The notes under the pieces are model-generated. The model was not told the DNA's origin and did no database searches. It worked only from the letters and a program-made list of their open reading frames with translations. DNA of 64,000 nucleotides. Source: Bradyrhizobium tropiciagri (lineage in GTDB: Bacteria > Pseudomonadota > Alphaproteobacteria > Rhizobiales > Xanthobacteraceae). Location of the stretch: the NCBI RefSeq assembly GCF_018130505.1, contig NZ_JAFCKH010000006.1:186001-250000 (forward strand), read 5' to 3'. Shown in pieces: positions 7,539 through 16,019 of the stretch (position 1 is its first letter; every line of letters starts with the position of its first letter). The translations under genes and the position numbers were made by a program.

Positions 7539-8732
7539 ATGAACATTCAGTCCGAAAGCCATATCTCGGGGCAACCGATCAAGGAGAAGCCGGCCAAGCG
7601 TCCGGTCCGTATGGTGCGCTGGTTCTTCATCGTGGGATTGCTGCTGGCTGTGCTGGTCGGCGGCCTGGTCGGCTTCAACGCGTTCCGCAGCCACATGATC
7701 GCGCAGTTCTTCGCCAACAACAAGCCGCCGGCGTCGAACGTCTCCGCGGTCGAGGCGAAGAGCGAGGTGATTCCGAACCTGCTTACCGCCGTCGGCGATC
7801 TCGTCGCGGTGCATCAGGTCAACGTCACCGCCGACGTGTCCGGCCGCATCACCGACATCCTGTTCACCGCCGGCAGCCATGTGAACGCTGGAACGCCGCT
7901 GGTTCAGCTGTTCGACGCGCCCGACAAGGGCGACCTCGCCAGCTTCAAGGCGCAGGCGACGGTGGCGGAACTGCAGCTCGACCGCGCCAAGCAGCTTGCT
8001 TCTCGCCAGTTCGGCCCGCAGTCCACCGTCGACACGGCGCAGGCGGCGTTCGATCAGGCCAAGGCCGGCATCGCCAAGACCGAAGCGCTGATCTCGCAGA
8101 AGCTGGTGCGCGCGCCGTTCGAGGGTGACCTCGGCGTCCGCATGGTCGAAGTCGGCCAGTACCTCACCGCCGGCACGCAGGTCGTCACGCTGACCGATCT
8201 GTCGGTGCTGTATGCGAACCTGACCGTCACCGAGAAGCAGAGCTCGCAGGTCCAGGTTGGACAGACCGTGCGGATCAAGGTCGACGCCTATCCGGGCCGC
8301 ACCTTCGAAGGCAAGATCACGACGATCGAGCCGCAGATCTCGACCGACACCCGCAACATCAGGGTTCAGGCGACGGTGCAGAATCCGGACCGCATCCTCA
8401 AGCCCGGCATGTTCGCGACCAGCACGATCGTGCTGCCGGAGACGCCCGCGGTCGTCACCGTGCCGGAGACGGCGGTCGACTACACGCTGTATGGCGACTC
8501 GGTGTTCCTGATCAACGAGAAGAAGGGCGACGACGGCAAGACCACGCTGACCGCCGACCGCACCTTCGTGAAGACCGGCACTCGCGTCGAAGGCCGCGTC
8601 GCGATCCTCAAGGGCCTGAAGCCCGGCGACAAGGTCGTCGCGGTCGGCCAGATCAAGCTGCAGTCGGGCATGCCGGTCGCGATCTCGACCGATCCGCCGC
8701 CGCCGGTTCCGGCCGAGCCGCCGCGCTACTGA
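7539..8732 (+). CDS. RND efflux system membrane-fusion (periplasmic adaptor) protein
   Basis: I choose the ATG at 7539, one base after the tetR stop; a GTG at 7530 would overlap that gene. The 397-residue product has an N-terminal membrane anchor at about residues 27-47 following a basic stretch, a lipoyl/barrel-sandwich domain split by an alpha-hairpin (ADVSGRITDILFTAGSHVNAG and later LVRAPFEGDLGVR), a beta-barrel and a membrane-proximal domain, and a proline-rich end. This is the HlyD/AcrA-like adaptor linking an inner-membrane RND pump to an outer-membrane channel. No outer-membrane factor gene is next to it, so a TolC-like protein encoded elsewhere is expected. Confidence 0.93.
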   Translation: MNIQSESHISGQPIKEKPAKRPVRMVRWFFIVGLLLAVLVGGLVGFNAFRSHMIAQFFANNKPPASNVSAVEAKSEVIPNLLTAVGDLVAVHQVNVTADVSGRITDILFTAGSHVNAGTPLVQLFDAPDKGDLASFKAQATVAELQLDRAKQLASRQFGPQSTVDTAQAAFDQAKAGIAKTEALISQKLVRAPFEGDLGVRMVEVGQYLTAGTQVVTLTDLSVLYANLTVTEKQSSQVQVGQTVRIKVDAYPGRTFEGKITTIEPQISTDTRNIRVQATVQNPDRILKPGMFATSTIVLPETPAVVTVPETAVDYTLYGDSVFLINEKKGDDGKTTLTADRTFVKTGTRVEGRVAILKGLKPGDKVVAVGQIKLQSGMPVAISTDPPPPVPAEPPRY

Positions 8733-8750
8733 TTGCGATCATCCGTATCA

Positions 8751-8772
8751 GGGGGGCCCATCGGGGCCCTCC
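8751..8772 (+). other. GC-rich hairpin between adaptor and pump genes
   Basis: Nine-base arms at 8751-8759 and 8764-8772 pair with one G-T wobble around a four-base loop in the 85-base gap between the two efflux genes. There is no following T-run, so it is more likely an mRNA-stability or attenuating structure than a full terminator. Confidence 0.4.
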
Positions 8773-8817
8773 GCCACGCGCTGCCTGTTACGGCGGACAA
8801 CAAGAATAGAGTTGGCG

Positions 8818-11800
8818 ATGGCCTTCACTGATATTTTCATCAAGCGCCCGGTGCTGTCGGTCGTCGTCAGCCTGCTGATTCTCCTGATCGGCCTGCGCGC
8901 GGCGATGGTGCTGCCGATCCGGCAATATCCGAACCTGTCGAACACCGTGGTGACGATCACGACGTCCTATCCCGGTGCGTCGCCCGAGCTGATCAACGGC
9001 TTCATCACCACGCCGATCGAGCAGGCCGTCGCCTCGGCGGAAGGCGTCGACTACATGACGTCGAACTCGGTGCTCGGCACCTCGACGATCCAGGTCTACA
9101 TCAAGCTCAATCACGATCCGAACCAGGCGCTCACCGAGGTGCTCGCCAAGGTCAACTCGGTCAAATACCTGATCCCGAAGGAAGCCTTCGATCCGGTCGT
9201 GACCAAGGCTACCGGCGACACCATCGCGGTGATGTATCTCGGCTTCTCCAGCGAGGAACTGACCGGATCGGCGATTTCTGACTACCTGACCCGCGTCGTG
9301 CAGCCGGTGCTCTCGACCGTCGACGGCGTCGCCTCCGCCGACATCCTCGGCGGCCAGACCTTCGCGATGCGCGTCTGGCTCGATCCGACCCGGATGGCCG
9401 GGCGCGGCGTGTCGCCGAACGACGTCGCCGCCGCGATCGCCGCCAACAACTTCCAGGCCGCCGCCGGCCAGACCAAGGGCTTCTTCATCGTCTCCAACGT
9501 GTCGGCCAACACCGACCTTCAGAATATCGATCAGTTCAAGCGGATGATCGTGAAGTCGAAGGACGGCGGTTTTGTGCGCATCGAGGACATCGCGACGGTG
9601 GAGCTCGCGGCGCAGAGCACCGATGCCAGCGTCGCCTTCAACGGCGAGCACGCGATCTTCATCGGCATCAAGGCGACGCCGCAGGGCAACCCGCTCAGCC
9701 TGGTGAAGGGCGTGCGCGCACTGTTCCCGGATATGGAGCGCAACCTGCCGCCGTCGATGAAGATGAAGGTGGCCTACGATTCCACCAAGTTCATCCAGTC
9801 GTCGATCGACGAGGTCGAGAAGACGCTCGGTGAAGCGGTGCTGATCGTCGTCATCGTGATCTTCCTGTTCCTGGCGTCGATCCGGTCGGTGATCATCCCT
9901 GTGGTCACCATCCCGCTGTCGCTGATCGGCGTCTGCATCCTGATGCTGGCCGCCGGATTTAGCTTCAACCTGCTGACGCTGCTGGCGATGGTGCTGGCGA
10001 TCGGCCTCGTGGTCGACGACGCCATCGTCGTGGTGGAGAACATCCACCGGCATCTCGAGGAGGGGATGCCACCGGTACAGGCATCGCTAAAGGGCGCCCG
10101 CGAAATTGTCGGCCCGGTCGTCTCGATGACGATCACGCTCGCCGCCGTGTACGCGCCGATCGGCTTCCTCGGCGGCGTCACCGGCACGCTGTTCCGCGAA
10201 TTCGCCTTCACGTTGGCCGGCTCGGTCATCGTGTCGGGCGTGATCGCGCTGACGCTGTCGCCGATGATGTGCTCGGTGTTCCTCAAGAGCGCCGAGGAGG
10301 GCCGCTTCTCCCGGCTGGTCAACCGTGTGTTCGGTTCGATCACCCGCGGCTATGGCCGCATGCTCGACCGCTCGCTCGACTACCGGCCGATCACCGCCTT
10401 GTTCGCGGTCACCATCCTTGGTCTGGTCGGCTTCCTTTACATGCATACGCAGAAGGAGCTGGCGCCGCAGGAGGACCAGGGCATCGTGTTCGCGGTGACC
10501 AAGGCGCCGAAATACGCCAATATCGACTACATCGATTTCTACGGCGACAAGATGGACAAGGAATTCCAGAAGTTTCCGGAGACCGATCTGCGCTTCGTCC
10601 TGAACGGCATCACCGGCCCGCAGGGCGGCTTCGCCGGCATGCTGCTCAAGCCGTGGGATGAGCGCAAGCGCAGCGCGCAAACGCTGCAGCCGCTGGTGCA
10701 GAACGAGCTGTCCAAGATCGAAGGCATCAGCGCGTTCGCGTTCAGCCTGCCGCCGCTGCCGGGCGGTCCGGGCGGCCTGCCGGTGCAGATGGTGATCTCC
10801 TCGACGGCCGGCTTCCAGCAGGTCTTCGACCAGATGAGCAAGCTGAAGGATGCCGCGCGCAAGAGCGGCCTGTTCATCGTCACCGACAGCGACCTCGACT
10901 TCAACCAGCCGGTGGTCCGGGTGAAGGTCGACCGCTCCAAGGCGAGCGATCTCGGCATCACCATGCAGTCGGTCGGCAACGCGCTGGCGACGCTGCTTGG
11001 CGGCAACTACGTCAACCGCTTCAACCTGGAGGGACGTTCCTATCAGGTGATCCCGCAGGTGCCGCGCGCCGCGCGCCTCGCACCGGAGTCGTTCGACAAC
11101 TTCTATGTGCCGACCACGACCGGGCAACTGGTGCGGCTGTCGACCGTCGTCTCGGTCGAGACCGGCGTCGATCCGAACGCTTTGACGCACTACAACCAGC
11201 TCAACTCGTCGACCTTCCAGGCCGTGCCGATGCCGGGCGTCTCGATGGGGCAGGCGGTCGAGTTCCTGCAGGGTGAGGCCAAGAAGCTGCCGTCCGGCTT
11301 CAGCTACGATTTCCTCGCCGACTCCCGGCAATACGTCAACGAAGGCAGTCAGCTGATGATCACCTTCGCATTCGCCATCATCATCATCTTCCTGGTGCTG
11401 GCGGCGCAGTTCGAGAGCCTGCGCGATCCGTTCGTGATCATGATCAGCGTGCCGATGGCGATCGTCGGCGCTTTGATCCCGCTGTTCTTCGGCGTCGCCA
11501 CCATGAACATCTACACCCAGGTGGGCCTGCTGACGCTGGTCGGACTGATCACCAAGCACGGCATCCTGATGGTGGAGTTCGCCAACGAGCTGCAGCTCAA
11601 CGAGAAGCTCGACCGCCGCTCGGCGATCGAGATGGCGGCCCGCATCCGGCTGCGTCCGATCCTGATGACGACGGCGGCGATGGTCACCGGCCTGCTGCCG
11701 CTGCTGACCGCCTCCGGCGCCGGCGCGGCCAGCCGCTTCTCGATCGGCCTCGTCGTCGTGACCGGCATGACGATCGGTACGCTGTTCACGCTGTTCGTGC

Positions 11801-11922
11801 TGCCGATGGTCTACACGGTGATCGCGACCGACCACGAGGCCGCATCCCGCTCGGACCGCGCCAAGCAGATCGCCGATTTCGATCTCGACGGCGGCCATCC
11901 GGGCGCACTGAAACCAACCTGA
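8818..11922 (+). CDS. RND family multidrug efflux pump, inner-membrane transporter (HAE1/AcrB type)
   Basis: The ATG at 8818 gives 1034 residues, normal for AcrB-like pumps; a TTG six bases upstream is ignored. The N-terminus (FTDIFIKRPVLSVVVSLL) is the first transmembrane helix. Two large periplasmic loops follow TM1 and TM7, and the TM4 motif GLVVDDAIVVVEN carries the paired aspartates of the proton relay. The second half repeats the fold, ending with TM12 and a short cytoplasmic tail. The pump exports drugs, detergents or plant compounds by proton antiport, together with the upstream adaptor. A strong terminator closes the operon. Confidence 0.95.
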   Translation: MAFTDIFIKRPVLSVVVSLLILLIGLRAAMVLPIRQYPNLSNTVVTITTSYPGASPELINGFITTPIEQAVASAEGVDYMTSNSVLGTSTIQVYIKLNHDPNQALTEVLAKVNSVKYLIPKEAFDPVVTKATGDTIAVMYLGFSSEELTGSAISDYLTRVVQPVLSTVDGVASADILGGQTFAMRVWLDPTRMAGRGVSPNDVAAAIAANNFQAAAGQTKGFFIVSNVSANTDLQNIDQFKRMIVKSKDGGFVRIEDIATVELAAQSTDASVAFNGEHAIFIGIKATPQGNPLSLVKGVRALFPDMERNLPPSMKMKVAYDSTKFIQSSIDEVEKTLGEAVLIVVIVIFLFLASIRSVIIPVVTIPLSLIGVCILMLAAGFSFNLLTLLAMVLAIGLVVDDAIVVVENIHRHLEEGMPPVQASLKGAREIVGPVVSMTITLAAVYAPIGFLGGVTGTLFREFAFTLAGSVIVSGVIALTLSPMMCSVFLKSAEEGRFSRLVNRVFGSITRGYGRMLDRSLDYRPITALFAVTILGLVGFLYMHTQKELAPQEDQGIVFAVTKAPKYANIDYIDFYGDKMDKEFQKFPETDLRFVLNGITGPQGGFAGMLLKPWDERKRSAQTLQPLVQNELSKIEGISAFAFSLPPLPGGPGGLPVQMVISSTAGFQQVFDQMSKLKDAARKSGLFIVTDSDLDFNQPVVRVKVDRSKASDLGITMQSVGNALATLLGGNYVNRFNLEGRSYQVIPQVPRAARLAPESFDNFYVPTTTGQLVRLSTVVSVETGVDPNALTHYNQLNSSTFQAVPMPGVSMGQAVEFLQGEAKKLPSGFSYDFLADSRQYVNEGSQLMITFAFAIIIIFLVLAAQFESLRDPFVIMISVPMAIVGALIPLFFGVATMNIYTQVGLLTLVGLITKHGILMVEFANELQLNEKLDRRSAIEMAARIRLRPILMTTAAMVTGLLPLLTASGAGAASRFSIGLVVVTGMTIGTLFTLFVLPMVYTVIATDHEAASRSDRAKQIADFDLDGGHPGALKPT

Positions 11923-11946
11923 GCCCTCCAAGCTCTTGCTCGCAGG

Positions 11947-11986
11947 AAAGGCGGCACCGGCGAAAGCCTTGCCGCCTTTTCTTTTT
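11947..11986 (+). terminator. Rho-independent terminator of the tetR-RND operon
   Basis: A 10-bp perfect stem (11947-11956 with 11970-11979; arm AAAGGCGGCA) surrounds a 13-base loop and is followed by a CTTTTT run. It sits 25 bases after the pump stop codon. Confidence 0.8.
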
Positions 11987-12052
11987 GCCGTGATATCCTC
12001 TGCCCAGGGCAGGCACAGCAAACCCGCCTGAGAAGACCTGGGAGGAACAGAC

Positions 12053-12796
12053 ATGGTCAGCGACTTCGAGGCAGGTAACTACCGCTTTATTCCCGCCGTC
12101 TTCCAATATTCCAGCGGCGCGCAGGCAAGCGCGGGCTACGAGATCGAGCGGGTGCGCTTCGACCGCCTGTTGCCGCTCGCCGAAGGCTTCGCCCGGATCG
12201 CCGCCTACATCCAGGGCACAGGCCGGCCGCTGACGTCGTTCTGCGCCTGCGAGCTGCGTTCGCCTGCCGCCTTCACCGAAGAGGGTTTTCGCGCCTTCAA
12301 CCAGCACTATGTCAAGACACTCGCCGAATGGGGCATCTATGACGGCAGCAGCAATCCGGTGGCGCGCAGCAATGTCTGCCCGGAGATCGACCCGCCGTCC
12401 GAGCCGTCGTTCTACGCCTTCTCGTTCACGCGGCCGAGCAGTGGCGCTTCGCCATCCTTCGTGATCGCAGGCGGCGCCGAGGCGCGCGGCGGCGCCGGCA
12501 GCTATCCCGAGCGCATCGTCCGCTATCGCGACCTCAGTCCGGAGGCGTGGCGGGAGAAGGTCCGCTTCACCACGGGAGAGATGGAACGGCGCCTTGCCGA
12601 GTTCGGCTTCACCTGGACCGAGACGACGAACGTGCAGGCCTATACCGTGCACGACATCCATCCCGTCATCGTCGACGAACTGGTCCACCGCGGCGCCACG
12701 CGCTCCGGCCTGACCTGGCACTTCTGCCGCCCGCCGGTGGTCGATCTCGAATACGAGATGGATTGCCGGCGCGTGCTGCGCGAGGTGGTGATCTAG
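12053..12796 (+). CDS. CnbZ-like protein (2-amino-5-chloromuconate deaminase family annotation)
   Basis: The 247-residue protein starts at an ATG preceded by a good GGGAGGAA ribosome site. Stretches such as GNYRFIPAVFQYSSG, FCACELRSPAAFTEEGF and NPVARSNVCPE agree with proteins I recall being annotated as 2-amino-5-chloromuconate deaminase CnbZ, of the chloronitrobenzene pathway. No other chloronitrobenzene or aminophenol genes are nearby, so the name probably reflects family membership rather than the substrate used here. It appears monocistronic, after the efflux terminator. No signal peptide or membrane segment is visible. Function remains uncertain. Confidence 0.6.
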   Translation: MVSDFEAGNYRFIPAVFQYSSGAQASAGYEIERVRFDRLLPLAEGFARIAAYIQGTGRPLTSFCACELRSPAAFTEEGFRAFNQHYVKTLAEWGIYDGSSNPVARSNVCPEIDPPSEPSFYAFSFTRPSSGASPSFVIAGGAEARGGAGSYPERIVRYRDLSPEAWREKVRFTTGEMERRLAEFGFTWTETTNVQAYTVHDIHPVIVDELVHRGATRSGLTWHFCRPPVVDLEYEMDCRRVLREVVI

Positions 12797-13056
12797 GGGC
12801 ACGGATCGGCATTTCCGCGAAAGCCCGCAACCGGACACGCTGCGGACACGCCAAAGCCGGCGCCAAGGTTCCGAAGCGGATTTCTCTTGTCCGCGCATCC
12901 GTCACGATTGTTCAAGTCCTGGCGCGTCGAGTTCAAGTTTTATTGACGCGCCCACGCAAAACCACAGGCTCCCGATCACGCACAAAATGATGCGACTGGT
13001 GCCCCGCGTCGCCGCACGGAGGGGCGTGGTGGAGACGCGACTGGAGCCATTGGCAG

Positions 13057-14289
13057 ATGCCGATCATCGATACGAATGTGTTCACCCAAATCGCGAAAGG
13101 CAACATTCAGGCCGCTGAGGCACTGATCAAGATGCTCAGGGACTCCGGTTCACGGCCGGTCTATGTCGCGCGCGCCTCCTACAATGAACTGGTGCTGGGC
13201 TCTCCGACACAGGCGCTGCGCGAGGGCTATCGTGCCATCATCGATGACCTCGGGCTCGAAGTCGCGCCGGCCGGCGCGATGGCCGACCGGGTTGATCTCT
13301 ACAATCAGAATATCCAGTATGAGCCGGGCCGGAACCAGCCGGGACGGATCACCGAATATGGCAAGGGCGCTGCCAAACAACGGCCGGGCGATGCATTCGT
13401 CGCGGCGGAAGCGAAGAGCCTGCGGACCGAGCTTTGGACGCTGGACGCACCGTTTGCCCGGCGTGCCGCCAATCAGGGGGTCGCGATCGCGCGCGAAAGC
13501 TCGATTCCGTATGTCGCCGGCGTCGAGAACATCGGCATGGCGCGACGGCTGCTGAAGCTGCGGCCACGGCTCAACCTGCAACTCCCCAATCTCGGCAACC
13601 TGAAGATCAAGCTGTCCAGCATCAAGATGGGCATCCGCAACGCCGTGCGGCCGCAGATACTTCGCGGCCTGGGCGTGGCCCTGCTCGAGACCGCCATCTT
13701 CGCCATCATCGGGGCGTTGCTCGATGGCTGGCAGCAGAAGAAGTACATAAGGGAAGGCCTCGAGCTGGTGGACGACCACATCAACAGCAAGTTGCCGGAG
13801 CTCGCGCCGGAGATCGCAAAGCTGCAACTGCGGCTGGACGAGGGCGAGAAGGTCTATCTCAACTACCACATCGAGATTCACATCAAGTGCACCGCGTCGT
13901 CGCACAAATGGCCGGCCTATCCGGAAAAATATCGCGACCTTCAGATCATGCAGGGCCGTGACAGCGCCAGCGTATGGGTGGCGGATTTCACCGGCATGCA
14001 GATCACGACGCAGAACAAGGAATCGCACTGGGAGGAAGAGCTCGGCATTCTCGGCGTGCGCGGCAAGATCGAGCATTTCGTTCGCTCGGCCGAGGTGGCG
14101 GTGTTCACGCCGGACGAACTTGCCGCGTTCAACGAATGCACGAGCCAATACCTGGAGCTGAAGCGCAAGCTCGGGATGGACCCGACCAACCGGGTCTGGA
14201 ACGAGGAGGCGGCCGCGCTGCGGAAGCAGCTGGTGGAGGCGTTCGGCGAAGACCTCTGGTTCCTGGAGATCGAGAAGCAGACGAGCTGA
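13057..14289 (+). CDS. PIN-domain nuclease-like protein fused to a hydrophobic segment and an unknown C-terminal domain
   Basis: The first ~145 of 410 residues look like a PIN RNase domain. Asp5 lies in IIDTNVF, Glu44 in YNELV, Asp112 in PGDAFVAAEA and Asp130 in WTLDAPF, matching the four acidic metal-binding positions in order and spacing. After a basic linker, residues about 203-225 form one hydrophobic segment (GVALLETAIFAIIGALL). A roughly 185-residue C-terminal region follows that I do not recognise; it includes an acidic helical stretch and two conserved-looking tryptophans. PIN domains usually act as toxins with a small antitoxin, but no antitoxin gene lies next to it. Codons and base composition are slightly less GC-rich than the neighbours, hinting at transfer. 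Function unknown. Confidence 0.65.
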   Translation: MPIIDTNVFTQIAKGNIQAAEALIKMLRDSGSRPVYVARASYNELVLGSPTQALREGYRAIIDDLGLEVAPAGAMADRVDLYNQNIQYEPGRNQPGRITEYGKGAAKQRPGDAFVAAEAKSLRTELWTLDAPFARRAANQGVAIARESSIPYVAGVENIGMARRLLKLRPRLNLQLPNLGNLKIKLSSIKMGIRNAVRPQILRGLGVALLETAIFAIIGALLDGWQQKKYIREGLELVDDHINSKLPELAPEIAKLQLRLDEGEKVYLNYHIEIHIKCTASSHKWPAYPEKYRDLQIMQGRDSASVWVADFTGMQITTQNKESHWEEELGILGVRGKIEHFVRSAEVAVFTPDELAAFNECTSQYLELKRKLGMDPTNRVWNEEAAALRKQLVEAFGEDLWFLEIEKQTS

Positions 14290-14362
14290 TGCGATTGCAT
14301 TGGACGGTGACGTGAGCGGCCATTCAATGTCCGCCTGCGCCCATCAGCGGCCATTCTCATCC

Positions 14363-14374
14363 TTACAGATGTAA
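14363..14374. promoter_or_regulatory. Candidate operator upstream of the glycosyltransferase
   Basis: TTACAGATGTAA is an inverted repeat with perfect TTACA/TGTAA arms and a 2-bp centre, in the 241-base gap between the PIN-fusion and glycosyltransferase genes. It resembles operators of TetR or GntR dimers. The regulator is not identified. Confidence 0.35.
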
Positions 14375-14530
14375 CCATCTCACTCTGACGAGACATCGTT
14401 GAGTAGCGCGTGCCGCATCATTCTTGAGGTGGCCGCGCCGACACGAGCGTGGCCGAGCATCCGTCCGCGAGCCAGCATCGGCTTGCGCGGGATTGCAGCA
14501 GCGAGTTCACGATCGTGAGAGAAAGGTTCG

Positions 14531-15832
14531 ATGATGTCCTATCATTTTCTGCTGGCGTCGTGGGGCACGCTCGGGAATTTGAGCCCGCTGCTGACCGCGG
14601 CGCGGAGATTGCGCCAGAGTGGACACCACATCCGGGTGATGGCGGATCCGGCGATGCGCTCCGAGGTCGAGGCCGCCGGCTTCGCATTCGTGGCGTGGCG
14701 CCGCGCACCGACGGGGCAGGCGGCGGATCCGGTCGACGTCTCGGACATGCAAGACTGGATGCGCAGGGCCTTGTTTGATCCTGCCGCGCTCTATGCGGCC
14801 GACATGCGCGATGAGATCGGCCGCATGACGACGGATGCCGTTCTCCTGCTTGACGCGCTGTTGGGCGCGGCAATCGGGGCGGAGGCATCCGGCGTGCCGT
14901 TCGCTCTGCTGTCGCCTCATGTCAGCATTCGGCCGCTGCCGGGAATGCCGCTGGCCACCAGCGGATTGAGCCAGCCGAAAACGCCGCGAGAGCGCGCCGA
15001 AGCTGCCGCCGCCGGTGCCAGGTTGATCGAAACGCTGAATTCGTTTTTGCCAACCCTCAATCGCGCGCGTGCCGATCTGGGCCTTCCTGCGCTGATCGAT
15101 GGCATCGATCTGTTCGATCGCGCGGACCGGCTTTTGCTCGCGACCAGCCAGGCGTTCGATTTTCAAGCTGAGTGGCTGCCCGACAATTTCCGATACGTCG
15201 GACCGCTGCTCGATGTACCCAATTGGTCCAAATCTGCGCAGGCGGAGGCGTGGCGAGCGCCATGGCCGGCGGATTCGGGCCGCCCGCGCGCGCTGATCGC
15301 ATGCAGCACGGGCGCGCAAGGTCAGCGCGAAATGTTTCAGAGAATCATCGATGCGATGGCAGCGGTCGACATCGATGCCCTTGCAACCGCCGGCCCCAAT
15401 CTGGACCTCGCCGATCTTCGGGCTCCGAGGAATGTGCATCTGGTCCGCGGCGCGCCTCATGACCTCGTCATGAAGGATGTTTCGGTGGTGATCTCGCAAG
15501 GCGGCCACGGAACCGTCACGCGCTCACTCATCAACGCGCTGCCGCAACTCATACTGCCGATGGGGCGGGACCAGGCCGACAACGCCGCGCGCGTCGAGGC
15601 AAAGGGGGCCGGGCTGCGATTGCCGCCGACCGCCTCCGAAGCGGAAGTTGCCGCGGCGGTGAACCGATTGATTGCGGAGCCGCAATTCAAGGCGGCGGCC
15701 AGTCGCCTCGGCGCGGCCATCACGGCCGATATCGAGCGGTCCAGTCTCGTCGCGGAGATGGAGATGATCGCCGCCGCCGGCCGCGCGGCGAGACGGCAAC
15801 CGAACAAGCAATCGCTTCGCAAATCCGCCTGA
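14531..15832 (+). CDS. UGT-like (GT1/MGT family) glycosyltransferase
   Basis: The 433-residue protein has the GT-B two-domain plan of UDP-glucuronosyl/macrolide glycosyltransferases. The N-terminal acceptor domain begins HFLLASWGTLGNLSPLLTAA, with the usual glycine-rich GTxGNxxP signature. The C-terminal donor domain contains SQGGHGTVTRSLINALPQLI and then PMGRDQADNAARV, matching the family's nucleotide-sugar-binding HGGxGT...P...DQ..NA motif. It probably transfers a sugar from a nucleotide donor to a small hydrophobic acceptor in the cytoplasm. ATG codons at 14531 and 14534 are both possible; GAGAGAAAGG upstream favours the first. It stands alone, so no pathway can be assigned. Confidence 0.82.
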   Translation: MMSYHFLLASWGTLGNLSPLLTAARRLRQSGHHIRVMADPAMRSEVEAAGFAFVAWRRAPTGQAADPVDVSDMQDWMRRALFDPAALYAADMRDEIGRMTTDAVLLLDALLGAAIGAEASGVPFALLSPHVSIRPLPGMPLATSGLSQPKTPRERAEAAAAGARLIETLNSFLPTLNRARADLGLPALIDGIDLFDRADRLLLATSQAFDFQAEWLPDNFRYVGPLLDVPNWSKSAQAEAWRAPWPADSGRPRALIACSTGAQGQREMFQRIIDAMAAVDIDALATAGPNLDLADLRAPRNVHLVRGAPHDLVMKDVSVVISQGGHGTVTRSLINALPQLILPMGRDQADNAARVEAKGAGLRLPPTASEAEVAAAVNRLIAEPQFKAAASRLGAAITADIERSSLVAEMEMIAAAGRAARRQPNKQSLRKSA

Positions 15833-15888
15833 CAGGCGCCACGCGAAGATCGCCAGTCTCGGGGCACGCAATTGTCCCCACCAAGACT

Positions 15889-15991
15889 GTCATCGCCCGG
15901 CTTGACCGGGCGATCCAGTACGCCGCGGCCTCTCGGCTCAATCACCGCTGCCTCTGGAATACTGGATCACCCGGTCAAGCCGGGTGATGAC
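15889..15991. repeat. Palindromic intergenic repeat, CCCGGCTTGACCGGG type
   Basis: Two 32-base arms (15889-15920 and 15960-15991) are inverted copies with two differences. Each arm is itself a small hairpin around CTTGA/TCAAG. It sits between convergent genes and resembles interspersed repeats of Bradyrhizobium genomes. Confidence 0.75.
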
Positions 15992-16019
15992 GCCGAGCCA
16001 GCCCAATCGATCGTGGCAA

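Noticed and set aside
10087-12054. A 655-codon complement-strand open frame opposite the RND pump
   Set aside because: It mirrors the pump's coding frame with low-complexity charged residues. The pump's conserved motifs show which strand is real.
12987-13118. A 43-codon ORF overlapping the start of the PIN fusion, considered as an antitoxin
   Set aside because: The composition is basic and unlike antitoxins, there is no ribosome site, and it overlaps the PIN start out of frame.
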